Assembly: GCA_031256825.1 (NCBI GenBank)
Contig: JAIRPV010000025.1
Span: 1-52,475, forward strand
Length of the DNA stretch: 52,475 bases
Direction: 5' to 3'
Source of the DNA: Oscillospiraceae bacterium
GTDB taxonomy: Bacteria; Bacillota; Clostridia; Oscillospirales; Acutalibacteraceae
Below, piece after piece: positions 8,024 to 16,228 of the stretch (position 1 is its first letter; every line of letters starts with the position of its first letter). A program made the translations under genes and the position numbers. Below the pieces are notes generated by a model, which saw nothing but the letters and a program-made list of their open reading frames with translations, was not told the origin of the DNA and ran no database searches.

Positions 8024-10258
8024 ATGATTGACCGCAGTTTTGAAGAACTCACCTGGCAGGAAGTCAACTGGCAGCGCCCCTTCGAGCTGGAAGCCGTACA
8101 GGAAATGCTGGTGCACATCGCCTCGCTCAGCATCCGCGGGCCGATTGTCTGGGAATGCCGCGGCAACTGCGAGCGCATCCGTTATCTGCTGGGCTGTGAA
8201 AAAGCCCACGGCAGCAAAATCCGGCAGTCCATGCTGCCCCACGGAAACATCCAGTTCCACAAATGCGAGGAAAGCACGCGGGAACTGGTGGACGCCGCCA
8301 GCCAGTTGAAAATCTCTAAGCCCATTTTGTCGCTGAAAATCGACAGCGCCTTGTCCGCTATCCGTGCGGCCCTTGCCGCTATCAACCAGGCGAAGCCCTC
8401 GGAGGAGGTTGTGCTGCAAATCGTGCTGGGCCCTGCCTTTACGCCGACTCCCATGCCCCACGAACTCAACGACCCCTACGCCTCCTGGCTCAGCACCGCT
8501 TTCGGCAACGTCGGCCCCGCCTCGGCGGAAGGCCGCGCCTCCGTCAAGGAGAAGATCAGCCAGCACAGCTTCAGCTGCGTACTGCGCATCGGCGTGACGG
8601 CGGCGACCCCGGCGGCTGTCGGCGCGCGCATGACCGGCGTACTTGCCGCCCTGCGCATTATGGAATCCGCCGGCGTGCGCTTTACCACCGGCAGCATCGA
8701 CCCCATGAAGCTCAACGACCCGCATGTGCCATGGCATTTTCCCCTGAAAATGTCCGTGAAAGAGCTGGCGAACCTGATGCTGCTGCCCGTGGGCGAGGAA
8801 GACCTCCCCGGCTCGCAGGGCCTGCACCCCCGGCTGCGCCTGCCGCCGTCGTGGTACCGCTCGCCAGAAGGACACAACGACCGCACCTTTGCCCTGAGCA
8901 TGGACGGCCGCACCCGGCTGAGTATTTCGCCGAAGGACAGCTTGCTCCAGACCCATATTATTGGCCCCATCGGTTCGGGGAAATCTACCCTGATGCTGCA
9001 TCAAATCCTGGCGGACATCCACGCCGGCAGGGGCGTGCTGGTCATCGACCCCAAGGCAGACCTCGTCAATGACATTCTTAGCCACATCCCCGAACACCGC
9101 GACAAGGACGTCGTCATTCTCGATCCCAGCGACCCCGCGCCCGTGGGCTTCAACCCCTTTTCATATAAAGAGAGCCCCACGCTGGTGGCCGACGCTATCC
9201 TGTCGGTGTTCAAGGAAGTTTTTTCGGAGAACTGGGGCATTTTGTCGCAGGACGTGATGTCCGCCGCGCTGCTGACACTGGCGCAGGTGCCGGGCGCGTC
9301 GCTGCTCTGGCTGCCTCAAATGCTGACGGACGATGTGTTCCGGAAGAAAATCACCTCGCAGGTGTCGGATAAAATCGGGCTGGATTCCTACTGGGCGGGC
9401 TTCAACGCCATGAAGGACGGCGAGCGCCGCAAGGAGATTGCCCCCGTGCTGAATAAGCTGCGCCAGTTTATCCTGCGCCCTGGCCTGCGCAATGTCCTCG
9501 GGCAGAGCAGCCCCAAGTTTGACCTCGCCGATTTATTCAACAAGAAGCGCATCGTATTGGTGCCTTTGAACAAAGGCATGATCGGCTCCGAATCCGCCCG
9601 GCTGCTGGGCTCTCTGCTGGTGAGCATGATGTGGACGCTGACCCTTTCGCGGGCGAAGGTTCCGCAGGAGCGGCGGCACCCTGTCGCTGTGTATATCGAC
9701 GAGCTGCAAGATTATTTATCCCTGCCCACGGATTTATCCGACGCCTTGGCGCAGGCGCGGGGGCTGGGCGTCAGTTTAACCCTCGCACACCAGTACCGCG
9801 AACAGCTGCCGCCGGACATCCGCGCCGGCATTGACGCGAACTGCCTGAACAAGATTGTGTTCGGCCTCAACGTCGCCGACGCCAAGGCCTTCGCGGGCAT
9901 GGCGCCCGAGCTTTCGCCGGAGGATTTCATGAAGCTGCCGCGCTACCAAATCTATACCAGCTTCCAGAACAACGGCAAAAGCACCGGCTGGATTTCCGGC
10001 CAGACCCTGCCGCCGCCCGAACCCACCCGCGACATCTTCGACCTGCGCGCCAAAAGCATGGCCGCCTACGGCAAGCCCACGGAGGAAATAGAAGCCGAAT
10101 ATATGCAGCAGCTAGGGCATACAAGCGAGGAAAATCCACTGCCGGAGCAGGACGCTCCGCCGGAGCCAAGCCCCGCGCCCACCCCTGTTGGGCGGCGCAA
10201 AAAAGCGCCAAACCCTGTCGCGCCGCCTGACGAACCGCCTGACGGTTCGGTCGCCTGA
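8024..10258 (+). CDS. VirD4/TraG-like conjugative coupling ATPase
   Basis: The product is 744 residues. A Walker A motif (GPIGSGKS) lies near residue 315 and a Walker B (VYIDELQDY) near residue 557, followed by SLTLAHQYREQLPPDIRAGI, the typical C-terminal part of the TraG/VirD4 and HerA-like ATPases. These hexamers pump DNA and link the relaxosome to the secretion channel. The N-terminal 290 residues have no clear membrane spans, which is unusual for VirD4 and closer to soluble coupling proteins; the small membrane protein just upstream may supply the anchor. The C-terminal 80 residues are Pro-rich. The start is the ATG at 8024, with GAGG overlapping the previous stop. Confidence 0.82.
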   Translation: MIDRSFEELTWQEVNWQRPFELEAVQEMLVHIASLSIRGPIVWECRGNCERIRYLLGCEKAHGSKIRQSMLPHGNIQFHKCEESTRELVDAASQLKISKPILSLKIDSALSAIRAALAAINQAKPSEEVVLQIVLGPAFTPTPMPHELNDPYASWLSTAFGNVGPASAEGRASVKEKISQHSFSCVLRIGVTAATPAAVGARMTGVLAALRIMESAGVRFTTGSIDPMKLNDPHVPWHFPLKMSVKELANLMLLPVGEEDLPGSQGLHPRLRLPPSWYRSPEGHNDRTFALSMDGRTRLSISPKDSLLQTHIIGPIGSGKSTLMLHQILADIHAGRGVLVIDPKADLVNDILSHIPEHRDKDVVILDPSDPAPVGFNPFSYKESPTLVADAILSVFKEVFSENWGILSQDVMSAALLTLAQVPGASLLWLPQMLTDDVFRKKITSQVSDKIGLDSYWAGFNAMKDGERRKEIAPVLNKLRQFILRPGLRNVLGQSSPKFDLADLFNKKRIVLVPLNKGMIGSESARLLGSLLVSMMWTLTLSRAKVPQERRHPVAVYIDELQDYLSLPTDLSDALAQARGLGVSLTLAHQYREQLPPDIRAGIDANCLNKIVFGLNVADAKAFAGMAPELSPEDFMKLPRYQIYTSFQNNGKSTGWISGQTLPPPEPTRDIFDLRAKSMAAYGKPTEEIEAEYMQQLGHTSEENPLPEQDAPPEPSPAPTPVGRRKKAPNPVAPPDEPPDGSVA

Positions 10259-10324
10259 ACAAAAACCGCAAACCCTTACATATAGCCGAACCGACACAAA
10301 ATATCCCATTTAAGGGACATGACT

Positions 10325-10355
10325 CTTTCTGTAACCAACCCGTGGTTACAGAAAG
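10325..10355. promoter_or_regulatory. perfect 13-bp inverted repeat upstream of the replication-relaxation gene
   Basis: CTTTCTGTAACCA (10325-10337) and its exact complement (10343-10355) enclose 5 nt. It lies 28 bp before the start of the next gene. It may be an operator or a replication-associated stem; there is no T-run. Confidence 0.6.
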
Positions 10356-10383
10356 TGGGTTATCTGAAATTGAAAGGAATTTT

Positions 10384-11169
10384 ATGAATGAAGAACCTAT
10401 CCAGCGCCGGCTGTCCCGGCGCAAATTAGAGCACATGGCCGAAGCCTCCAGCGCCCGCGACCTGGCCGTTTTAATCACCCTGGGCGACTGCCGCTTCGCC
10501 ACCACCAGCCAGCTCACCCGGCTCCATTTTACCGAAAACGCCAACCCCGCGGCGGCCACCCGCGCCGCCAACCGGGCACTCGCCAAGCTGCAGGAAGACA
10601 AATTGATTTCTTCCTTAACCCGACGTGTCGGCGGCGTGCGCGGAGGTTCCGGCGACTTCGTGTGGAGCCTGACCAGCGGCGGCTCCCGCCTGCTCAACCT
10701 CGATACGGGCGAGGGCGACGAACCCCGCCGACGGCGCTTCGACCCCTCGCCCCGTTTCGTGGAACATACCCTCGCCGTTACGGAGCTATTCGTGCAGCTG
10801 TCCGCCATCAGCGGCGTCGCCCTGACCACGGCGCACTTCGAGCCCCTCTGCTGGCGCGGAAGCCTGAAGCCGGATATGTTCGCCGTCACAAGCGACGGGG
10901 AATACGAAGACCACTGGTTTTTCGAGATTGACCTAAACACCGAAGCGCCCTGCCGCATCCTGCAAAAATGCGAGCAGTACGAGGAATACTACCGCTCCGG
11001 CGCGGAGCAGGTGTTCCCCCTCGTCGTCTGGATCGTGCCGGACGCCAAGCGCCAGGCCAGCATCCGCGAGCAAATCGCCCAGAGCAAAACCCTGAAACAC
11101 AAAAACATCTTTATGATTATCACGCCCGACGAACTGGAGGGCCGAGTACGAAAGGGGGCCGTCATATGA
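10384..11169 (+). CDS. replication-relaxation family protein
   Basis: The product is 261 residues. Residues 1-95 look like a winged helix (FATTSQLTRLHF...AANRALAKLQEDKLI). The C-terminal half carries SLKPDMFAVTSDGEYEDHWFFEIDL and VVWIVPDAKRQ, the arrangement of the Replic_Relax family of plasmids and conjugative elements. The start is the ATG at 10384 with AAAGGA upstream; the open frame extends 14 codons further but into the inverted repeat. It shares its C-terminal half with the protein at 6265. Its stop overlaps the next gene's ATG (ATGA). Its likely job is control of element replication or DNA processing. Confidence 0.78.
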   Translation: MNEEPIQRRLSRRKLEHMAEASSARDLAVLITLGDCRFATTSQLTRLHFTENANPAAATRAANRALAKLQEDKLISSLTRRVGGVRGGSGDFVWSLTSGGSRLLNLDTGEGDEPRRRRFDPSPRFVEHTLAVTELFVQLSAISGVALTTAHFEPLCWRGSLKPDMFAVTSDGEYEDHWFFEIDLNTEAPCRILQKCEQYEEYYRSGAEQVFPLVVWIVPDAKRQASIREQIAQSKTLKHKNIFMIITPDELEGRVRKGAVI

Positions 11170-11558
11170 CCGACCGACAGAAACGCGACATCCTCGCCAT
11201 GCGCGACCGGGGGCAGACCTATGCCGCCATCGCCGGCAAGCTGGGCCTGCCGCTGAACACCGTCAAATCCTACTGCCAACGCTCCAAGGGCAACCACCCC
11301 GCCGAGGGCAGCTTCTGCCGCAACTGCGGCGAACCCCTCGCCCACAGCGCCAAGGTCCGGCAGAAATCCTTCTGCTGCAACCACTGCCGCAATGCCTGGT
11401 GGAACGACCACCGCGACCAGCTCAACCACCGCGACGCCCGCACCCAGATGTGCCTGTACTGCGGCTGCGATTTCGAGACCTTCGGCAAGCGCCGGCAGAA
11501 ATACTGCTGCCACGCGTGCTATATCGCCGACAGGTATGGCGAAGGGGGCAAGAAGTGA
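11166..11558 (+). CDS. sigma-70-region-4-like HTH protein with zinc-binding C-terminus
   Basis: The product is 130 residues. Residues 1-40 (MTDRQKRDILAMRDRGQTYA...) form a helix-turn-helix of the sigma-70 region 4 type. It is followed by two Cys clusters, CRNCGEPL...CCNHCRNAWW and CLYCGCDF...YCCHACY, each fit to bind a zinc ion. It overlaps the replication-relaxation stop by 4 bp, with AAAGGGGG upstream. Proteins of this type are common in Clostridial conjugative elements and are assumed to be transcription regulators. It is the last gene of the backbone before the cassette region. Confidence 0.75.
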   Translation: MTDRQKRDILAMRDRGQTYAAIAGKLGLPLNTVKSYCQRSKGNHPAEGSFCRNCGEPLAHSAKVRQKSFCCNHCRNAWWNDHRDQLNHRDARTQMCLYCGCDFETFGKRRQKYCCHACYIADRYGEGGKK

Positions 11559-11599
11559 CCGGGAAACGTGCGGCTGACCGGGGCGGGTAGAGCCAAACG

Positions 11600-11950
11600 T
11601 ATCAAGGGCTGACGGCATATAGGCCAGCCGGGAACAGGGGCGTGGGCGCACATTTCAGAACAAGGAGCGCGCGTTTATGAACGACTACGATATCCACGAC
11701 TATGACCTTGACAAACTGCACGACGCTATCTGTTCCATCCGCGACCTGGGCGTCTGCAATATGTTCGACGTCATCGCGGTGCAACGGACAGCTTTCGAGC
11801 TGGAATCCTACGAGCTTGTAGACTTCATCGAACATCATAGAAGCAGCTACATCCACTTCATCTTCCACGGCAAATTCGAGTAACCAACCCGCGCCCCGCG
11901 CCCTCCCCGGCATCGGCCTATATGCGCTCCGATGCCGCCAGCCCTTGATA
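11600..11950. repeat. inverted-repeat-bounded cassette 1 (DUF5049-like gene)
   Basis: The left arm is 11600-11632 and the right arm 11906-11950. The complement of the left arm aligns with the right arm at 31 of 33 positions, if two insertions (2 and 10 bp) in the right arm are allowed. Both contain GGCCTATATG and the core AGCCCTTGAT. The right arm also folds on itself (CGGCATCGG with CCGATGCCG). The arms enclose exactly one gene. Confidence 0.7.
11677..11883 (+). CDS. small protein resembling DUF5049
   Basis: The 68-residue acidic protein contains IRDLGVCNMFDVIAVQRTAF, then ELVDFIEHHRSSYIHFIFHG. The order iR..G..NMFD..AVQ...FEL...I..HR..Y..FI.G matches my recollection of DUF5049, a family of small phage and element proteins without known function. 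AAGGAG precedes the ATG at 11677. The gene is enclosed by the inverted repeat at 11600-11950. Confidence 0.65.
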   Translation: MNDYDIHDYDLDKLHDAICSIRDLGVCNMFDVIAVQRTAFELESYELVDFIEHHRSSYIHFIFHGKFE

Positions 11951-11979
11951 GACAACAACTTTAACCGATAGGAGACGAT

Positions 11980-12141
11980 ATGACGAAAGAACAATTCGCC
12001 AACGAACTCAATTACTGCGGCCTGGTGGCCATGGCCGGCGCGATGCTGCTGCACGGCGACATCGACGAGGCGGACTACACCGCCTTGCGCCAGGTGCTGC
12101 TGGACGCATACAAGCCCGTTATCTCCGGGCTGCGGAAGTAA
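11980..12141 (+). CDS. 53-residue SHOCT-like small protein
   Basis: It begins MTKEQFANELNYCGLVAMAG and has DIDEADYTALRQVLLDAY, a short helix pair of the SHOCT kind often found in mobile elements (..ID..EY..i...L). GGAG lies 6 bp before the ATG at 11980, right after the right arm of cassette 1. No flanking inverted repeat of its own is visible. Function is unknown. Confidence 0.6.
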   Translation: MTKEQFANELNYCGLVAMAGAMLLHGDIDEADYTALRQVLLDAYKPVISGLRK

Positions 12142-12175
12142 AAATCTGAACAACGTAAAAAACACAGGAGAAAAA

Positions 12176-13861
12176 ATGACACAGCAAAAACAACTGACCC
12201 TGGGCTCGCTGTTTTCCGGCTCCGGCGGCTTCGAGCTGGCAGGCTACCTCTGCGGCGTCAAGCCCGTGTGGGCCAGCGAGATCGAACCATTCCCCATCCG
12301 GGTGACCACCAAACGCTTCCCCAACATGAAGCACCTGGGCGACATCCGCGCTATCAATGGCGCGAAAATCCCGCCCGTGGACATCGTCGCGATGGGCAGC
12401 CCTTGCCAGAATTTGAGTTTATCTGGGAGGCGGGAAGGCTTGACAGGCAAGGAATCCAGCCTCTTTTTCGAGGCGATACGAATCATAAAGGAAATGAGAA
12501 AGGAAACGAAGAATGAAAAACCAAGATACATTATTTGGGAAAACGTGCCAGGGGCGATGTCCTCCGGCACACCAAGGGGGGAGGACTTCCGCACGATCCT
12601 CAGTGAAATCGTCGGCATCGCCGAGCCGGGCGCCGAGGTGCCTGCGTGCGGCGCGAAAGGATGGGCCCACGCCGACACTATTCTGGGCGCCGGATGGAGT
12701 CTGGCTTACCGAACTGTCGACGCGCAATATTTCGGCGTCCCCCAACGGCGCCGTAGAATCTACCTTATCGCGGATTTTGGCTCGGAGCGTGCCGGCGACC
12801 TACTATTTGAGCGCGAAGGCGTGCGCCGGGATTTTGCGCAGGGCTTCCGCACGTGGGAAGAGTTTGCCGGAGCCTCTGCGAATGGCTCTGGAAGCGCAGT
12901 CGCTTTCGAGCCCGGCGCAGCTTCCCGGCTAGGCGGCCACGCCTGGGAGGGCGGGCCGGTGGGCGCACTGCGGGCTGATATGGGAGACAATCAGACCGCC
13001 GCGGCCATTCCAATCAACACCCAGGTGGCCACCCGGCACATCATCCCGGACGCGGGCGGCTTCGGCGTCGGCGGGGACGGCGACCCGGCCTATGCCCTGC
13101 AAGCGAAACACAGCCATGCCGTCGCCATTGACAACCATCCCGCCGACAGCCGGGTAAAAATCCGCGAGGACGGCGTTGTGCAAACGCTTTCGACCCGCAT
13201 GGGTACAGGCGGCGGCAATGGCCCCCTGGTATTCGGCATTAGCTCCTACGACAGCTTTGCCATGAAATCCCCGAATCCCCACGCCGGGATTTACGAGGCA
13301 AAAACCGCCCGAACCCTTGACCGGAGCGGCGGAAACCCGGGCTGCAACCAAGGCGGGATTGCCATCGTTTGCAGCATCGGGCAGGTTGCGGCGCAGGCCT
13401 ACTGACTGGAACACAACGGCGCCGGTGCGCTGGCGGCCTCGCCGGACACGAAACAGCAGACCTTCGTCATGACCGCCGGCAGCTTTACCCAAGTACGCGA
13501 AGAGCAGTCGCCTACGCTCCAAGCCCGCGACTACAAGGACCCCAACGTGGTAAATCAGGGCTACATCGTCCGCCGTCTTACGGAAACTGAATGCGCGGCG
13601 CTGCAAGGCTTTCCTCGTTGGTGGTGCACCGGGCTGGAAACCCCGAAGCCTACCGAAGAAGATATCGCGTTTTGGAAGGAGGTATTCGAGGCCCACCGGC
13701 GTGCTGCCGGTAAAAGCAAGAAGCCCAAAAGCCGCAACCAGATTGTGAAGTGGCTGAAAAACCCCTATAGCGCCGGTAAAGCCTATGCTATGTGGGGGAA
13801 TGGGATCGCGCTGCCGTGCGCATTGTTCGTCATGCAGGGGATTGTGAAGGCGGAGGACTGA
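12176..13861 (+). pseudogene. DNA cytosine-5 methyltransferase interrupted by an in-frame TGA
   Basis: The N-terminal part (12176-13402) has motif I (SLFSGSGGFELAGY), the catalytic PCQ loop (GSPCQNLSLSGRREGL), ENVPG, and QRRRRIYLI. It then runs into a long variable target-recognition region and stops at TGA 13403-13405. The same frame reopens at once and encodes motif IX (RRLTETECAALQGFPRWW) and motif X (YAMWGNGIALPCALFV) up to 13861. Motifs IX and X are needed for folding around the cofactor, so the truncated 409-residue product is probably inactive. Other genes in the window end in TGA, so a code change is unlikely. A point nonsense mutation is the simplest reading; readthrough is possible. 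Confidence 0.85.
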
Positions 13862-13870
13862 AACACGGCC

Positions 13871-14317
13871 CATCAAGGGCTTTATCATGTAAGCAACGGT
13901 AAGTGATTCGCGTTTGGCCCAAGGCTCTTTTATCAAGCTTTACAAGCACAAAGGAGACAATATGAGTAGAACGTTATCACTGGGGCATGTAGTTATCACC
14001 ACCAACGCGGACAACGTCTTGAATCGCGTCAGCGTCCTGCAGGCCATCGCCCGGCACAAGTTTTGCGACTGGGGCGAATGCTGCGACGAGGACAAAGAAT
14101 CGAACGATGCCGCCGTCCAAAATGGCGACGACCGCATTCACTCCGTATACCGCGACTCCAAAGGCACAAAATTTTGGATTATCACCGAATCGGACCGCAG
14201 CGTGACTACCGTACTGCTGCCGGAGGATTATTGACCGCTTAGTATAAACCGCAACAAATATGGCCTGAGTCAAACGGTGTCACGGTGCCGCTGCTTACAT
14301 GAACCGAGCCCTTGATG
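13871..14317. repeat. inverted-repeat-bounded cassette 2
   Basis: The left arm 13871-13899 and right arm 14288-14317 are complementary at about 25 of 29 positions. Both contain TGCTTACATGA and AGCCCTTGATG. They enclose only the gene at 13962-14234. Confidence 0.75.
13962..14234 (+). CDS. conserved 'plasmid-related' small protein
   Basis: The 90-residue product has FCDWGECCDEDKESNDAAV and ends FWIITESDRSVTTVLLPEDY. This pattern (DWG..C..D...ND.A...G.R..S.Y....G.KfWIITEaDRS.TTiLLPEeY) is a widespread family on plasmids and integrative elements with no known function. AAAGGAG lies 6 bp before the ATG at 13962, so the longer frame from 13914 is not used. It sits inside cassette 2. Confidence 0.75.
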   Translation: MSRTLSLGHVVITTNADNVLNRVSVLQAIARHKFCDWGECCDEDKESNDAAVQNGDDRIHSVYRDSKGTKFWIITESDRSVTTVLLPEDY

Positions 14318-14413
14318 CAGCCAAGCGTCATTTGCGCATAAGCCGCCGGGGGCGGCGGGCGTGCCGCCATGAACGCACAATTTATTATTAGTTTTAACTT
14401 GGAGATTATGAGT

Positions 14414-14734
14414 ATGAAAAAAGAGAATCAGGATGATAAATATGCCGAATGCCGTGCGTGCAAGCAGAGAATGACGCCGGGAAATGGGTGCTTGGTATCG
14501 CATATCCGGCATGGAGATTCGTATTATAGCCGCATAAAAGCCGGCGATAAGGACGATTATTTCCCGGAAATGACCGAAAAACACCGCTGCCACGATTGCG
14601 GTGTAGGCAAAGGCGATTACCACCACATTGGCTGCACACAGGATCGCTGCCCGATTTGCCGGGGACAATTTTTTCTCTGCGATTGCAGAATGGACGCCTA
14701 TCGCATTGGCTGTTCGGAGTACGTATCGGAATAA
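14414..14734 (+). CDS. zinc-binding small protein (copy 1 of a duplicated pair)
   Basis: The 106-residue product has CRACKQRM near the N-terminus and a C-terminal cluster CHDCGVGKGDYHHIGC, then RCPICRGQFFLCDC, enough Cys and His for two zinc ions. It is a paralogue of the protein at 15840. I chose the ATG at 14414 because GGAG is 9 bp upstream, the same spacing as in the paralogue; the ATG at 14408 is too close. The upstream block 14321-14400 is nearly the same as 15754-15830. Function is unknown. A right-hand partner for its left arm is only weakly visible near 14790-14819. Confidence 0.7.
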   Translation: MKKENQDDKYAECRACKQRMTPGNGCLVSHIRHGDSYYSRIKAGDKDDYFPEMTEKHRCHDCGVGKGDYHHIGCTQDRCPICRGQFFLCDCRMDAYRIGCSEYVSE

Positions 14735-14819
14735 AACAAACATCTCCAAAACAAACACAAAAAGCGTTCACAACAAATTTTCCCGACGACAAAAAATATG
14801 CGACCGTTGTGGAGGCGGA

Positions 14820-15747
14820 TTCGAGGGCCATTTGTATGTAAGCGGTTCGCGAAGCCAAAAGCGAGCCGGCAGGCGGAACTCCGGGCTCAGGGGGATTTAG
14901 TAACGTAACAAATCAAGGAGAACCAAATGGGACAATATTACACCGCTCTCGTCATAGAGGAAGACAATACGATCAAGAAGCTGGACCCTCACAAATTCGA
15001 TAGCTTCTACAAAATCTGGGAACACGCATGGATCGGCAACCACTGTGTGAACGCGGCTTATGCGCTGATACACAACAAGCCCTGTAAAGTCGCATGGATC
15101 GGCGATTACTCAAAAAGCTTGTACGAGGCGGATGGCGACGCATCCAAGGCCGCCAGGGAACCACAGCTTCACGATATCATGCCTGGACTGGCGGAAGCTG
15201 CGGGGATTAAGCCGAAGCATCGCAAGGTCTGTCCGGCATGGATGAAAATGATGCCCTACAAACAGTTCCAAAAACTGTACGACATCGCATGGGGCGAAGC
15301 AAAATCCATGAGGGCAAGCGATTTCACCAAGGAGCAATTGACCCTAGTGCGTCTTGATACAAAAGGGACGTACCTTGTGAATCATGACCTCAAGTGCTAC
15401 CTCAATATGGCCGATTATATCTGCGGCTCCGTGAAAGAAAACGGCATGTGCTTCAACCCGCTGCCCATCTTGACCGCCTGCGGCAACGGACTGGGCAATG
15501 GCGATTATGAAGGACAGTCATGCAGCGATGACGTCGGCACATGGGCGTTCCACCGGCTTGAGTATACCGACCGGATTCCAGAGGGCTACAGCGAGAAGAA
15601 GTATTGCTTCATCGAAGACAGAGACACATGCACGATCAGTATATCAGTATAATGCAACACCGAAACTAAAACAAACCAAATCCCGAATTCCCGACTGCCG
15701 GAGCGCATTAACTCCCCGAACCCGCTTACATACAACCAGCCCTCGAA
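14820..15747. repeat. inverted-repeat-bounded cassette 3
   Basis: The left arm 14820-14845 and right arm 15722-15747 are complementary at 23 of 26 positions (CCGCTTACATACAA, then GCCCTCGAA). The three mismatches are all together in the middle. The arms enclose the gene at 14927-15652. The right arm ends 3 bp before the left arm of cassette 4. Confidence 0.8.
14927..15652 (+). CDS. conserved MGQYY-type hypothetical protein
   Basis: The 241-residue product begins MGQYYTALVIEEDNTIKKL and has WEHAWIGNHCVNAAYALI and KVAWIGDYSK. The order MGQYY...EHswIGN...VvW.GDY is a recurrent family of phage, plasmid and conjugative-element proteins of unknown function. The C-terminal half has conserved-looking LVNHDLKCYLNM and FNPLPILTACGNGLGNGDYEG. 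AAGGAG lies 7 bp before the ATG. There is no signal peptide or membrane span. It is the largest gene of the inverted-repeat cassettes. Confidence 0.75.
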   Translation: MGQYYTALVIEEDNTIKKLDPHKFDSFYKIWEHAWIGNHCVNAAYALIHNKPCKVAWIGDYSKSLYEADGDASKAAREPQLHDIMPGLAEAAGIKPKHRKVCPAWMKMMPYKQFQKLYDIAWGEAKSMRASDFTKEQLTLVRLDTKGTYLVNHDLKCYLNMADYICGSVKENGMCFNPLPILTACGNGLGNGDYEGQSCSDDVGTWAFHRLEYTDRIPEGYSEKKYCFIEDRDTCTISISV

Positions 15748-15750
15748 CAC

Positions 15751-16226
15751 GTCGAGCGTCATTTGCGCATAAGCCGCCGGGGGCGACGGATGTGCCGACA
15801 TGAGCGCAATATTTATTGGTTTAACCTGGAGATTAGTTTATGGAAAAAGAAAGTTACGCTATGTGCAATATCTGCAAGCACACAATGGCTCCCGAATGTG
15901 GGTGTTCGCTTGCACGCTACAAGGCAGAGGGCAAGTTCTATGATCGTATCAGAGTCGGCTCTCGTGAGGATATCATCCCCGAAACCATGCTTTGCCGCGA
16001 TTGCAACGCGGGAATAGGACAGTATCACCACCTCGGCTGCGCACAGGAACGCTGCCCGATGTGTCGCGAGCAATTCTTCCTCTGCGATTGTATCCCCGAT
16101 GCTTATATTCTCAACAGAGACGGCGAATAAGAAAAAACAAACATCTCCAACACAAACACAAAACAAAAGCGTTCCATAGCGGCGCTCCCAAACCATCAGG
16201 CGGCTTATCCGCAACCGGCGCTTGAA
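15751..16226. repeat. inverted-repeat-bounded cassette 4
   Basis: The left arm 15751-15778 and right arm 16199-16226 are complementary at 22 of 28 positions, with an unbroken run of 10 (ATAAGCCGCC). The left arm starts 3 bp after cassette 3 and the right arm ends 2 bp before cassette 5. Confidence 0.65.
15840..16130 (+). CDS. zinc-binding small protein (copy 2 of a duplicated pair)
   Basis: The 96-residue product is a paralogue of the protein at 14414, sharing CNICKHTM, CRDCNAGIGQYHHLGC and RCPMCREQFFLCDC. The conserved Cys and His positions suggest two zinc sites. GGAG lies 8 bp before the ATG at 15840. The DNA just after both stops is also alike (ACAAACATCTCCAA), so the duplication covers the leader, gene and trailer. 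It is the content of cassette 4. Function is unknown. Confidence 0.7.
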   Translation: MEKESYAMCNICKHTMAPECGCSLARYKAEGKFYDRIRVGSREDIIPETMLCRDCNAGIGQYHHLGCAQERCPMCREQFFLCDCIPDAYILNRDGE

Positions 16227-16228
16227 CT

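Noticed and set aside
7512-8027. Alternative plus-strand frame over the MT-A70 gene and the small membrane gene
   Set aside because: The methylase frame has DPPW and coupling, and the small gene at 7834 gives a coherent two-span protein; the alternative frame is of low quality.
7988-9097. Minus-strand open frames opposite the coupling ATPase and other GC-rich genes (also 9927-10958, 12929-13936, 42894-43937, 43792-44835, 46004-47062, 51257-52423)
   Set aside because: All mirror real genes on the plus strand, are rich in His/Arg/Ala/Pro and lack recognisable domains.
13403-13405. TGA as a recoded sense codon (Trp or selenocysteine)
   Set aside because: Many genes here end in TGA, including essential ones (for example rseP-overlapping dxr), and no SECIS-like element is evident after the codon.
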